DNA of 64,000 bases from assembly GCA_040753075.1 (NCBI GenBank), contig JBFMHA010000014.1, positions 1 through 64,000 on the forward strand. Reading direction: 5' to 3'. Each line of letters opens with the position of its first letter. Position 1 is the first letter of the stretch. Shown here piece by piece: positions 1 through 8,219 of the stretch. The position numbers and the translations under genes are program-made. This stretch comes from UBA6814 sp040753075 (GTDB taxonomy: Bacteria; Desulfobacterota; Desulfovibrionia; Desulfovibrionales; Desulfovibrionaceae). The notes beneath the pieces are model-generated. The model was not told the DNA's origin and did not search any database. It worked only from the letters and a program-made list of their open reading frames with translations.

Positions 1-39
1 TCGGCGGGCCGCGGCCTTTTCGTCGCTTTCGGTCGCCGG

Positions 40-3000
40 TTACGCCGGCTCCTCCGCGGCCCGGAGCCGCTCGGCGGCCAGGGCGGCCTCGCTGGCGGCG
101 TCCTTGGAGTGGTCCTTGGCGATGAGCATGTAGATGGCCGGGATCACGAAGAGGGTGAACACCGTGCCGATGAACATGCCGCCCACCAGCACCAGGCCGA
201 TGGAGTTGCGCGCCGCCGCTCCCGCGCCCGTGACCAGGGTGAGCGGGAAGTGGCCGGCGATGGTGGCGCCGCTGGTCATGAGCACCGGCCGCAGCCGGGT
301 CATGGCCGCCTCCAGCACCGCCTGCCGCTTGGCGCGGCCCGCCTTCTGCAGCGCGTTGGCGAACTCCACGATGAGGATGCCGTTCTTGGCCACCAGGCCC
401 ACCAGGGTCACCAGGCCCACCTGGGAGTAGATGTTCAGGGTGGTGGTCCAGCCCGAGGTCCAGAAGGCCGCGTTGGGGTCGGGCATCTTGAGGAAGGTGA
501 AGACCAGCGCCCCGAACACCGCCAGGGGCACCGAGCCGGCCAGGATCACGAAGGGGTCCCGGAAGCTGTTGAACTGCACCGCCAGCACCAGGAAGATGAG
601 CAGCACCGCCAGGCTGAAGGCCGGCAGGAAGGTGTTGCCCTCCTTGCGCAGTTGGCGCGAGTCGCCGGTGTAGTCGATGACGTAGCCCTGGGGCAGGATC
701 TTGGCGGCCTCGTCCTCCAGGAAGCGCAGGGCCTCGTCCAGGGGCCGCACCGCCATGGTGGAGAGCTTCACCGCGTTGAGCTGCTGGAAGCGGTTGAGCG
801 ACCGCGGCACGGTGGAGTCCTTGAGGGTGGCGATGGTGGACAGGGGCACCAGCTGCCCGCCCGGTCCGGTCACGTGGATGTTCTGGAGCTGGTCCGGGGT
901 GAGCCGGCCGGTGCGGGTGATCTGGGGGATGACCTTGTAGCTGCGGCCCGCGATGTTGAAGCGGTTCACGAAGCTGCCGCCCACCATGCCGCCCACGTCC
1001 GCGCCCACCTGGGCCAGGTCCAGGCCCAGGCTGGCCACCTTGTCCCGGTCCATCACCAGTTCGGTCTGGGGCTGGTCGATCTTGGTGTCGATGATGGGCG
1101 GGAAGGCGAACATGCCGCTCTCCATGGCCTTCATCTGCAGCTGCTGGGCGAAGGAGAGGATCTCCTCCGGCTCGGCGGTGGAGGCCAGGATGAACTCCAC
1201 CGGGAACTGGCCGCCGCCGGGCAGGGCCGGCGGGGTGGCGGCGAACATCTGGATGCCCGGGATGCTGGAGAGCTTGCCCTGCACCTCGGGCATGACCTGG
1301 AACACGGTGCGCTCGCGCTCGTCCCAGGGCTTGAGCACCAGGCCGCCGAACCCGCTGGAGGGGAAGGTGACCTGGAAGGTGAACTCGGCCTCGGGGGTGC
1401 TCAGGAACGCCTCGTTGGCCGCGGCCGCATAGGCGCTGGTCTGGTCCATGGTGGCGTCGGCCGGGGCGTCCAGGATGCCGAAGATGACTCCCTGGTCCTC
1501 GGTGGGGGCCAGCTCCTTGGGCGAGAACATGAACATGGGCGCGCACAGGAGGCTGATGACCAGCCACACCGCGTACATGGCCCAGCGCACGTCCAGGACC
1601 GCGTCCAGCATCCGGCCGTAGAGGTCCCGGATCCGGTTGAAGGTCCGGCCCACCGCCCCGGCGAAGCCCTTCTCCTCCATGCCCGGCTTGAGCAGCTTGG
1701 CGGACATCACCGGGGAGAGGGTGAGGGCCACCACCCCGGAGATGGTCACCGCGCCGGCCAGGGTGAAGGCGAACTCCCGGAAGAGCGAGCCGGTGAGCCC
1801 GCCCTGCAGGCCGATGGGCGCGTACACCGCGGCCAGGGACAGGGTCATGGCGATGATGGGGCCAACCAGTTCGCGGGCCCCGAGCAGGGCCGCCTCCATC
1901 GGGCTCTTGCCCTCGCCCAGGTGGCGCTCCACGTTCTCCACCACCACGATGGCGTCGTCCACCACCAGGCCCACCGAGAGCACGATGGCCAGGAGGGTGA
2001 GCAGGTTCAGGGAGAAGCCGAAGACCTGCATGAGGAACACCCCGCCCACCAGGGACAGGGGAATTGCCACCACCGGGATGAGCACCGAGCGGAAGGAGCC
2101 CAGGAACAGGAAGATGACCACCATGACGATGAGCAGCGTGTCCGTCAGGGTGGAGACCACCTCCTGGATGGCGTTGTCGATGTAGTCGGTGGCGTCGTAC
2201 GCCACCCGGGCCTGCATGCCCGCGGGCAGGTCCCTCTGGATGGACTCCACCTCCTTGCGCACGGCCTTGATGACGTCCAGGGAGTTGGCGTTGGGCAGGG
2301 TCCATATGCCCATGAACACTGCGGGCTGGCCGGTGAAGCGCACCTCCTCCTCGTAGCTCTCGGCGCCCAGCACCACGTCGGCGATGTCCGCCAGCCTCAC
2401 GATGGCCCCGTCCTGCTCCTTGACCGCCAGGCGCTTGAACTCCTCCACCGAGCGCAGGTCGGTGTTGGCGGTGAGGTTCACCTGCACCAGGGAGCCCTTG
2501 GTGCGGCCCGGCGCGGTGAGGTAGTTGTTGGCGGCCAGGGCCGCGCGGACCTGGGAGGGGCTGACGTTCAGGGCGGCCATGCGGTCGGGCTTGAGCCAGA
2601 CGCGCATGGCGAAGGTCCGCCCGCCCAGGATGTCGGCGCGCTGCACCCCGGCCACCGTGGACAGCCGGGGCTGCACCACCCGCACCAGGTAGTCGGTGAC
2701 CTGGTTCTGGGCCAGGGCGTCCGAGGTGAAGGAGAGGTAGGCCGAGGCGAACTCGCTGTCCGCGGACTCCACGTTGATGACCGGGACCTCGGCCTCGGGG
2801 GGCAGGTCGCCGCGCACCTGGTCCACCTTGGAGCTGATCTCGGACAGGGCCTTGATGGGGTCGTAGTTGAGCTTGAGGCGGGCGGTGATGGTGGACCTGC
2901 CCAGGCTGCTCTCGGACTGGAGGTAGTCGATGCCTTCGGCCGAGGCCACGGCCCGCTCCAGCGGGGTGGTGACGAAGCCGCGCACCAGGTCGGCGCTGGC

Positions 3001-3159
3001 CCCGGTGTAGACCGTGGTGACGGTCACCGCGGCGTTGTCGCTGCGCGGGTACTGGCGCACGGACAGGGTGTTGATGGCCTGCACCCCGGCGATGACGATG
3101 AGCAGGTTCACCACCAGGGCCAGGACCGGCCGGCGGATGAAGAGGTCGGTGAGCTTCAT
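40..3159 (-). CDS. RND-family multidrug efflux transporter, inner-membrane subunit (AcrB/MexB type)
   Basis: 1039 residues, the usual HAE1/AcrB length. This is the proton-driven inner-membrane pump of a tripartite efflux system, moving hydrophobic compounds from periplasm/inner membrane to an outer-membrane channel. The protein starts MKLTDLFIRRPVLA, the typical N-terminal amphipathic segment followed by TM1. The TM4 proton-relay pair is visible in GLVVDDAIVVVENVERH (about residue 400), and the TM10 lysine in GLVAKNGILIVEFAN (about residue 930). Two large periplasmic loops lie between TM1-2 and TM7-8. It lies 22 nt downstream of the adaptor gene, in one operon with it and the TetR gene. No outer-membrane factor gene is seen; only 39 bp remain before the window edge, so one could follow outside. 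The family call is secure; the substrate cannot be told. Confidence 0.95.
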   Translation of the reverse strand: MKLTDLFIRRPVLALVVNLLIVIAGVQAINTLSVRQYPRSDNAAVTVTTVYTGASADLVRGFVTTPLERAVASAEGIDYLQSESSLGRSTITARLKLNYDPIKALSEISSKVDQVRGDLPPEAEVPVINVESADSEFASAYLSFTSDALAQNQVTDYLVRVVQPRLSTVAGVQRADILGGRTFAMRVWLKPDRMAALNVSPSQVRAALAANNYLTAPGRTKGSLVQVNLTANTDLRSVEEFKRLAVKEQDGAIVRLADIADVVLGAESYEEEVRFTGQPAVFMGIWTLPNANSLDVIKAVRKEVESIQRDLPAGMQARVAYDATDYIDNAIQEVVSTLTDTLLIVMVVIFLFLGSFRSVLIPVVAIPLSLVGGVFLMQVFGFSLNLLTLLAIVLSVGLVVDDAIVVVENVERHLGEGKSPMEAALLGARELVGPIIAMTLSLAAVYAPIGLQGGLTGSLFREFAFTLAGAVTISGVVALTLSPVMSAKLLKPGMEEKGFAGAVGRTFNRIRDLYGRMLDAVLDVRWAMYAVWLVISLLCAPMFMFSPKELAPTEDQGVIFGILDAPADATMDQTSAYAAAANEAFLSTPEAEFTFQVTFPSSGFGGLVLKPWDERERTVFQVMPEVQGKLSSIPGIQMFAATPPALPGGGQFPVEFILASTAEPEEILSFAQQLQMKAMESGMFAFPPIIDTKIDQPQTELVMDRDKVASLGLDLAQVGADVGGMVGGSFVNRFNIAGRSYKVIPQITRTGRLTPDQLQNIHVTGPGGQLVPLSTIATLKDSTVPRSLNRFQQLNAVKLSTMAVRPLDEALRFLEDEAAKILPQGYVIDYTGDSRQLRKEGNTFLPAFSLAVLLIFLVLAVQFNSFRDPFVILAGSVPLAVFGALVFTFLKMPDPNAAFWTSGWTTTLNIYSQVGLVTLVGLVAKNGILIVEFANALQKAGRAKRQAVLEAAMTRLRPVLMTSGATIAGHFPLTLVTGAGAAARNSIGLVLVGGMFIGTVFTLFVIPAIYMLIAKDHSKDAASEAALAAERLRAAEEPA

Positions 3160-3181
3160 GGCGTTTCTTTCCGGGCAGGTT

Positions 3182-4312
3182 CTAGTTGTCCGCCGGCGCC
3201 GGAGCCAGGCTGAAGTCCGGGGCCAGGGCGTTGTCCACGGTCACGGTCAGGCCGTTGCGCAGCTTGAACACGCCGGTGCTGGCCACCAGCTCCCCTTCCT
3301 TGAGGCCCTGGGTCACGGCCACGAAGTCGCCGCGCTTCTCCCCGAGCTTCACGAACTGCTGGCGCAGGACCCTGCCGGCCGGGGCCCCGTTCTCGCCGGG
3401 CTTCTCGTCCACCACGAACACCGAGTCGGAGTAGGGCGCGTAGAGCACCGCGGTGGCCGGCACGGCCAGCACCCGCTCCCGGGCGGGCAGGGCGAGGGTC
3501 ACGTTGGCGAACATGCCGGGCAGGAGCGCCTCCCCGGGGTTGGCCAGGGTGGCCCGCACCTGGGCGCTGCGGGTGGAGGGGTCCACCAGGGGGTTGACCA
3601 CCGTGACCTCGCCCGTGAACTCCCGGCCCGGGGCCGCGTCGGTGGACAGGCGAACCGGCTGGCCCGGCCGGACCAGGGGAAGCTGCTGCTGGGGCAGGGT
3701 GAAGTCCACGTAGATGGGGTCCAGGGCCTGCAGGGTCACGATGGGGGTGCCGCTGTCCGCCACCTGGCCCAGGTTCACCTGGCGCACGCCCAGCCGGCCG
3801 GCGAAGGGGGCGCGGATGGTCTTCTTGGCGATGACGGCGCGCAGGTTGTCGGCCTGGGCCGCGGTTTCCGTGAACTGGGCGCTGGCCGTGTCGTACTCCG
3901 CCTGGGAGATGGTGTGCTGCTTCAGGAGCGCGGCGTTGCGGGCCAGGGTGGTGCGGGCCAGTTCGGCCGAGGCCTCGGCCCCGCGCAGCTGCGACTCTTC
4001 GGCCGAGGTGTCCTGGCGCACCAGCACCTGGCCGGCGGCCACCCGGGACCCGGCCTCGAAGGCGATGGCCGTGACCTTGCCCGCCACCTCGGCGGTGATC
4101 GTGACTCCCTGCACCGCCGCCAGGGTGCCCACCGCGGTGAGGCGGGGCTCCCAGTCCTCGGCCCGCACCGGGGCCGCGGTGACGGCCTGGGGCGGCATCT
4201 TGAAGGCCTCGGCGCTGGCCGCCATGGCCTTGAACTGGAGGAGCTTGGTTCCGGCCAGGGCGGCCGCCATGAGCACCAGGGCCGCGAGAATGAAAACGAT
4301 GCGCTTCTTCAT
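3182..4312 (-). CDS. RND efflux periplasmic adaptor subunit (membrane fusion protein)
   Basis: 376 residues. The adaptor bridges the RND pump and the outer-membrane channel. An N-terminal membrane anchor/signal (residues 5-25) precedes the split lipoyl domain (GTLAAVQGVTITAEVAGKV... and TIRAPFAGRLGVRQV). These halves flank an alpha-helical hairpin (about residues 105-165), followed by beta-barrel and membrane-proximal domains (PGMFANVTLALPAR; GEKRGDFVAVTQGLKEGE). This order is typical of the AcrA/MexA family. It sits between the regulator and the pump in a co-directional operon. The start ATG at 4312 gives a normal-length protein. Confidence 0.94.
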   Translation of the reverse strand: MKKRIVFILAALVLMAAALAGTKLLQFKAMAASAEAFKMPPQAVTAAPVRAEDWEPRLTAVGTLAAVQGVTITAEVAGKVTAIAFEAGSRVAAGQVLVRQDTSAEESQLRGAEASAELARTTLARNAALLKQHTISQAEYDTASAQFTETAAQADNLRAVIAKKTIRAPFAGRLGVRQVNLGQVADSGTPIVTLQALDPIYVDFTLPQQQLPLVRPGQPVRLSTDAAPGREFTGEVTVVNPLVDPSTRSAQVRATLANPGEALLPGMFANVTLALPARERVLAVPATAVLYAPYSDSVFVVDEKPGENGAPAGRVLRQQFVKLGEKRGDFVAVTQGLKEGELVASTGVFKLRNGLTVTVDNALAPDFSLAPAPADN

Positions 4313-4352
4313 GGGAATGCCCTCGGAAGAGATTGGAAGGGACAGGGGGGGG

Positions 4353-5033
4353 TCAGCGGGCCGCGGCCCGGGCGGCGGCCCCGTCCAGGAGGAGGTCCAC
4401 GCAGCGGGCCACCTGCTCCCGGGTCGGGACGGGGACGAAATCCTGCTTCATGATCTGGCACTGGATGGCTTCGAGCAGGCCCGGCAGGAGCATGTCCAGG
4501 GCCGGGCCGTCTTCCGGGGCCATGCCGCCTTCCGTGGCCAGCCCCTCCAGCAGGAGGCCCAGCTTGGCGTGCAGCCGTTCGTGGGCGGTCTTGATGTCGA
4601 AGCGGGGGGTGGAGTCCTGGGGGCCGTAGAAGGCTGCGTGCACGAAACGCAAGATGTCCAGGTTGCTGGCGAACAGTTCCGCCAGGACCTGGACGAAGGT
4701 GTGGATCCGTTGCCTGGCCCCGCCGGGCGCGGCTATCCCGGCGTCCAGCGCCGCGAAGTAGCTGGCGATGGCGAAATCCAGGATGCTCAGGAACAGGTCG
4801 TCCTTGTTCTTGAAATAGTAATAGAGGGTGGGCTTGGTCACCCCCGAGGCCTCCACGATCTCCCGCACCGAGGTGGCGGCGAATCCCTTGCGGGTGAACA
4901 GCCGCGCGGCCTCAAGCATGATCCGGCAGCGGTTCCCCGGGGCCTGGCACAGTTCGGCCAGAACGCTGCCCGGCGGGGGGGGCGCGTCGGGGGAGGGCGG
5001 GGCGGCGAGTGCGGTGTCCTGCTTGTCTTTCAT
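4353..5033 (-). CDS. TetR/AcrR-family transcriptional repressor of the efflux operon
   Basis: 226 residues. The N-terminal helix-turn-helix is clear (GFAATSVREIVEASGVTKPT then LYYYFKNKDDLF, about residues 55-88). The C-terminal ligand-binding half is variable, as usual in the family. The gene heads the tetR-adaptor-pump operon. Two tandem palindromes lie 25-61 bp upstream of its start, so it probably represses its own operon and is released by a pump substrate. The first ~30 residues (Ala/Pro-rich) are a non-conserved extension; a slightly later start cannot be excluded. Confidence 0.92.
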   Translation of the reverse strand: MKDKQDTALAAPPSPDAPPPPGSVLAELCQAPGNRCRIMLEAARLFTRKGFAATSVREIVEASGVTKPTLYYYFKNKDDLFLSILDFAIASYFAALDAGIAAPGGARQRIHTFVQVLAELFASNLDILRFVHAAFYGPQDSTPRFDIKTAHERLHAKLGLLLEGLATEGGMAPEDGPALDMLLPGLLEAIQCQIMKQDFVPVPTREQVARCVDLLLDGAAARAAAR

Positions 5034-5057
5034 GAATGCTCCGGCGGTCGGCCCAGT

Positions 5058-5094
5058 ATACCAACCGGTAGGTATTGTACCGACCGGTAGGTAT
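5058..5094. promoter_or_regulatory. Two tandem TetR-type operators upstream of the efflux operon
   Basis: Two 18-bp near-palindromes lie one base apart: ATACCAACCGGTAGGTAT (5058-5075) and GTACCGACCGGTAGGTAT (5077-5094). Both have the form TACCNACCGGTNGGTA, with centres 19 bp apart. On the minus strand a -10-like TATACT (5060-5055) touches operator 1, so bound repressor would block the tetR-adaptor-pump promoter. Site recognition by this TetR is inferred from position and symmetry. Confidence 0.8.
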
Positions 5095-5164
5095 GCCTCC
5101 CGGGCCGGGATGTCAAGCTTCCCCGCAAGAGAAATGAACGGCGCTCCGGAAGCGGCCTGGGGGG

Positions 5165-5659
5165 TCAGGCCAGGGGCAGGTGGAAGAATCTCGTGTCCAC
5201 GGCCATGACCGGGAAGGAGGGGGGCAGGGCCTCCCGGGGGATCTCGGCGAAGCCTTGCTTGGCGTAGAAGCGGTGGGCGGCCAGGAAGCGTTCGGTGGTT
5301 CCCAGATAGATGGCGCGCACCGCCTGCGACCTGGACCAGTCCAGGGCCGCGCCGAGCAGCGCCGCGGCCACCCCGCCCGCTGCGCCGCGGTGCTCCCGGG
5401 CCACGAACATCTTGCGCAGGGCGCAGAGGCTCTCCCCGATGTCCTTGAGGGCCACGGTGCCGGCCAGGATGCCGTCCCGCCGGGCCAGCCAGAAATTGCC
5501 GCAGCCCGACTGGTAGAAGCCCGGGATGTCCGCCAGGTCCGGCTGGTCCGCGGCGGTGATGGGCAGGCCGAACTCCCCGCGCTGGATGGTCAGGATGAGG
5601 TTCTGGACCTCGCTCTCCTGGCCCGGGGCGAAGGGGGCGATATGCAGGTTCGAACTCAT
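5165..5659 (-). CDS. GNAT-family N-acetyltransferase
   Basis: 164 residues from the ATG at 5659 (MSSNLHIAPFAPGQE). The start overlaps the stop of the upstream Smr gene by 4 nt (ATGA), which implies translational coupling. GNAT features: central strands WLARRDGILAGTVALKDIG, the motif-A acetyl-CoA loop ARKMF-type segment LRKMFVAREHRGAAGGVAAA (about residues 84-103), and a late FYAKQGFAEI motif. The substrate is unknown. A longer reading frame extends upstream, but that stretch is only the out-of-frame shadow of the Smr gene. Confidence 0.85.
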   Translation of the reverse strand: MSSNLHIAPFAPGQESEVQNLILTIQRGEFGLPITAADQPDLADIPGFYQSGCGNFWLARRDGILAGTVALKDIGESLCALRKMFVAREHRGAAGGVAAALLGAALDWSRSQAVRAIYLGTTERFLAAHRFYAKQGFAEIPREALPPSFPVMAVDTRFFHLPLA

Positions 5660-6591
5660 TCCAGCCCCTGCCCCGGGGGAAGGCGGTCCCAGACCACCTT
5701 GCCCAGGGATTTCTTGAACTTGCGCAGGAGCACGTAGAGCGCGCCCGCCCCGCCGTCGCGGGGCAGGGCGGTGACGAAGGCCAGCACCACCCGGCGCAGG
5801 GGGTCCTGGGTGAGCCAGGTCCGCACCGCCTCGCGCAGCACCGGCGCGCCGCCCGGGGAGTTGAGGCCCCGGCCGGTGACCAGCAGCACGCAACGCCGGC
5901 CCAGGTTGTACTGGTCGCGCACGAAGTCCAGGAGCGCGAACTGGGCCTGCTCGGCGTTGAGGCCGTGCAGGTCCAGGTGGGCCTCCCAGGAGAAGTGTCC
6001 CGTGCGCAGCTGCTGCACGGTGCGCGGGTCCAGGCCCTTGACCTGGGCCTGGGTGAACTCCTCGCTGAAGGACAACTCGAACTCCACGTCCCCGCGCAGC
6101 AGGTCGCGCATGCGCTCCCGGTCCGGCTTGGGCTGGCTCGGCGCCGCCTGGGGCGGGGCCGCGGGCAGGTCCCGGCCGCTCTGGCCGTCCAGCCGCTCCA
6201 CGCCCTGCATGGCGAAGTGGAACAGGTATTCGTCCTTGTCCATGACCGGGGCCTGCGGGGCCGCGGGCCTGGGCGCGGGCTCGGGGGCGGGCTTGGGCCG
6301 GGTCGGGACGGGCGCGGCCTTGGCCTTCTTCTTCATCTTCTTCTTGCGTTCGTCGTCTTCGAGCAGGGCGGCGAAGGGACGGTCCAGCCCCGCCGGCCCG
6401 GCCGGCGCGGCCGCCACCCGGCCCCGGGGATCGTCCAGGGAGGCGGTCCCGGCCATGGCCCGGGCGAACAGGTCCGCGTCGGGCTCGGCCGGCTCGGCGG
6501 GGACCGCGGCCTGGGCCGGCCGCTGGGCCTTGACCTTGTCCTTGGGCTTGAACCGCTTCTTGAGGTCGGAAAAGGGGGTGTTCTCGTCCAT
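5656..6591 (-). CDS. Smr/MutS2-domain protein
   Basis: 311 residues starting MDENTPFSDLKKRFK. The N-terminal ~200 residues are low-complexity, Pro/Ala/Lys-rich and probably disordered, with a short lysine run (ERKKKMKKKAK). The C-terminal ~90 residues form an Smr domain: LDLHGLNAEQAQFAL, then CVLLVTGRGLNSPGG, then the final strand/helix LYVLLRKFKK. Smr domains are nucleases or nucleic-acid binders in mismatch repair or ribosome rescue; stand-alone Smr proteins with a disordered N-terminus are common in Proteobacteria. The longer possible upstream extension is low-quality sequence, so the ATG at 6591 is preferred. Confidence 0.85.
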   Translation of the reverse strand: MDENTPFSDLKKRFKPKDKVKAQRPAQAAVPAEPAEPDADLFARAMAGTASLDDPRGRVAAAPAGPAGLDRPFAALLEDDERKKKMKKKAKAAPVPTRPKPAPEPAPRPAAPQAPVMDKDEYLFHFAMQGVERLDGQSGRDLPAAPPQAAPSQPKPDRERMRDLLRGDVEFELSFSEEFTQAQVKGLDPRTVQQLRTGHFSWEAHLDLHGLNAEQAQFALLDFVRDQYNLGRRCVLLVTGRGLNSPGGAPVLREAVRTWLTQDPLRRVVLAFVTALPRDGGAGALYVLLRKFKKSLGKVVWDRLPPGQGLE

Positions 6592-6865
6592 GCGGCGATT
6601 GTCCCTCCGGCGCGGGGCCGCGTCAAGCCCGGCCCCGGTTGCTGCGCAGCCGCGGGGCGCAACAGCCCGGCGCTGTCTTTCCGGCCATGGACGCCCGGGA
6701 CGGGATGGGCAGGGCCGGCCGGTTGTGCGGGCATCGGATTGTCTGGTATGCAGGAGGCGTCCGCGCCGGAGCGTCCGTGGCGGGCCGGCGCATAAAGTCC
6801 TCGGGAAAACAGACGAAAAGACCGTCGAGACGGTCCGCGCCGTTGCGCGGGCCGCCAGTTCCCCG

Positions 6866-6889
6866 CTCAAAATACGTCAGTATTTTGAG
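6866..6889. promoter_or_regulatory. Perfect inverted repeat in the 6592-6974 intergenic region
   Basis: CTCAAAATAC-GTCA-GTATTTTGAG is a perfect 10-bp inverted repeat in an A/T-rich patch, followed by GGTTAAAAAAAT. It lies about 85 bp before the binding-protein gene at 6975 and in a 383-bp non-coding stretch between divergent genes. It could be an operator or a weak stem-loop. The rest of this intergenic region is GC-rich, and I see no other feature in it. Confidence 0.5.
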
Positions 6890-6974
6890 GTTAAAAAAAT
6901 GATCCCACAGGGTTGCGCCATCTCATGGGCGCATCGCTGGCCAAACGGAACGGGATCGGACACGGGAGACGGAC

Positions 6975-8219
6975 ATGCGCATCTCTGGCCTTCTTGGCGG
7001 CCTCATCGGCGGCCCGGCCCTCCTGGGGGCCGCCATCTGCCTGCTGCTCCTGGCGGCGCGGCCTGCGGCCGCCCTGGAGAAGCCCATCGTCTACGCCTTC
7101 GACCGCGACTTCCCGCCCTTCTCCATGCTCAAGGGCCGGGAGCCCGACGGTTTCGAGGTGGACGTGCTCAAGGCCGCCCTGGCCAACCGGGGCTTCAAGC
7201 TCAGCTTCCGGCCCATGGAGAGCTGGGACCGGGTCCTGTCCGAGTTGTCCAGCGGCAAGGTGAACGTGGTCTCGGGCATGACTCGCACCGAACTGCGGGA
7301 GAAGCTCTTCCTTTTCCCCGAGGCCCCCACCCTGGACGTGCAGGTCAAGTTCTTCGCGCCCTCCAAGGCCGGGGTCATGGCCGTGGAGTCCCTGGTGGGC
7401 AAGACCGTGGCCGTGCGCAAGGGCACGGTGTACCAGACCATGCTGGAGGCCTTCGGCGGCGTCAAGGTCAAGCCGGCGCCCACCCAGGAGGAGGGCCTGC
7501 GCATGGTCTGGAAGGGCGAGGTGGACGCCTATTTCGGGCCGGACAAGGAGACGTACTACGCCCTGTGGAAGAATAACATCCCGGACATCGCCGCGGTGGG
7601 GCAGGCCGTGGACCGCACCGCCCTGTACTTCGCGGTGTACAAGGGAGACCCGGACCTGGTGGCCGCGCTCAACGCCGGCCTGCGGGAGATCCGCCTGTCC
7701 GGGGAGTACGACCGCATCTTCCGCAAATGGTTCGTGAACGAATTGGAGAAGGGCAAGGCCAGGATGCTGCTCGACCAGGCCAAGGCCGCGGCGGGCATGT
7801 CGTATGCGCCGTATTCCCGGGAGAAGGCCGGGGCGGTGGTGGCCACCCGCGGGGGCAAGGTCTATGCCGGGGCGCGCATCGAGAACGCCCAGTCGGACCT
7901 GAACCTGCCGCCCTTCGCCGTGGCCCTGGCCAAGGCGGTCAGCGCCGGCGACCTGGAGATCGCCGTGGCCGCAGGCATGACCGCCGACGGCCGGCTCCTC
8001 CTGCCCACCGCCCAGGAGCGGCAGATGCTCTTCGAGTTCGGCCGCGGGGTGCTGGTGGTGGTGGAGCCCGAGCCCGGGGTCTTCGACACCTGGGCCATCC
8101 CCCGGCTGCTGCCCCTGGGATATACCGCCCGGGAGCCCGAGCCCCGGCCCGCGCCCCCGGCCCCGGGCGGGAAGCTCATGCTGGACAAGGTCCCGGAGCC
8201 GGAGGCCCGGCCCCAGTGA
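6975..8219 (+). CDS. Periplasmic family-3 solute-binding protein fused to an inactive cytidine-deaminase-like domain
   Basis: 414 residues. Residues 1-34 are a signal peptide (AARPAAALE). Residues ~36-255 are a family-3 (amino-acid/HisJ type) binding protein: YAFDRDFPPFSM, GFEVDVLKA, VVSGMTRTELR, LVGKTVAVRKGT, GEYDRIFRKWF. Residues ~265-383 match the cytidine deaminase fold from end to end: SYAPYS (276-281), GKVYAG (294-299), IENA (302-305), ALAKAVSAGDLE, ERQMLFEF, LLPLGY. All catalytic positions are replaced: the CAE motif reads P312-P313-F314, and the PCGAC motif reads P344-T345-A346-Q347-E348. Zinc binding and deamination are therefore not expected. No permease gene is nearby. The gene overlaps the glucokinase start (GTGA). 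The domain call rests on motif reading; ligand and role are unknown. Confidence 0.85.
   Translation: MRISGLLGGLIGGPALLGAAICLLLLAARPAAALEKPIVYAFDRDFPPFSMLKGREPDGFEVDVLKAALANRGFKLSFRPMESWDRVLSELSSGKVNVVSGMTRTELREKLFLFPEAPTLDVQVKFFAPSKAGVMAVESLVGKTVAVRKGTVYQTMLEAFGGVKVKPAPTQEEGLRMVWKGEVDAYFGPDKETYYALWKNNIPDIAAVGQAVDRTALYFAVYKGDPDLVAALNAGLREIRLSGEYDRIFRKWFVNELEKGKARMLLDQAKAAAGMSYAPYSREKAGAVVATRGGKVYAGARIENAQSDLNLPPFAVALAKAVSAGDLEIAVAAGMTADGRLLLPTAQERQMLFEFGRGVLVVVEPEPGVFDTWAIPRLLPLGYTAREPEPRPAPPAPGGKLMLDKVPEPEARPQ

Noticed and set aside
109..3213. Very long open frame opposite the RND pump gene
   Set aside because: In GC-rich DNA the antisense frames of real genes stay open; the translation is His/Gly/Arg-rich with no family motifs.
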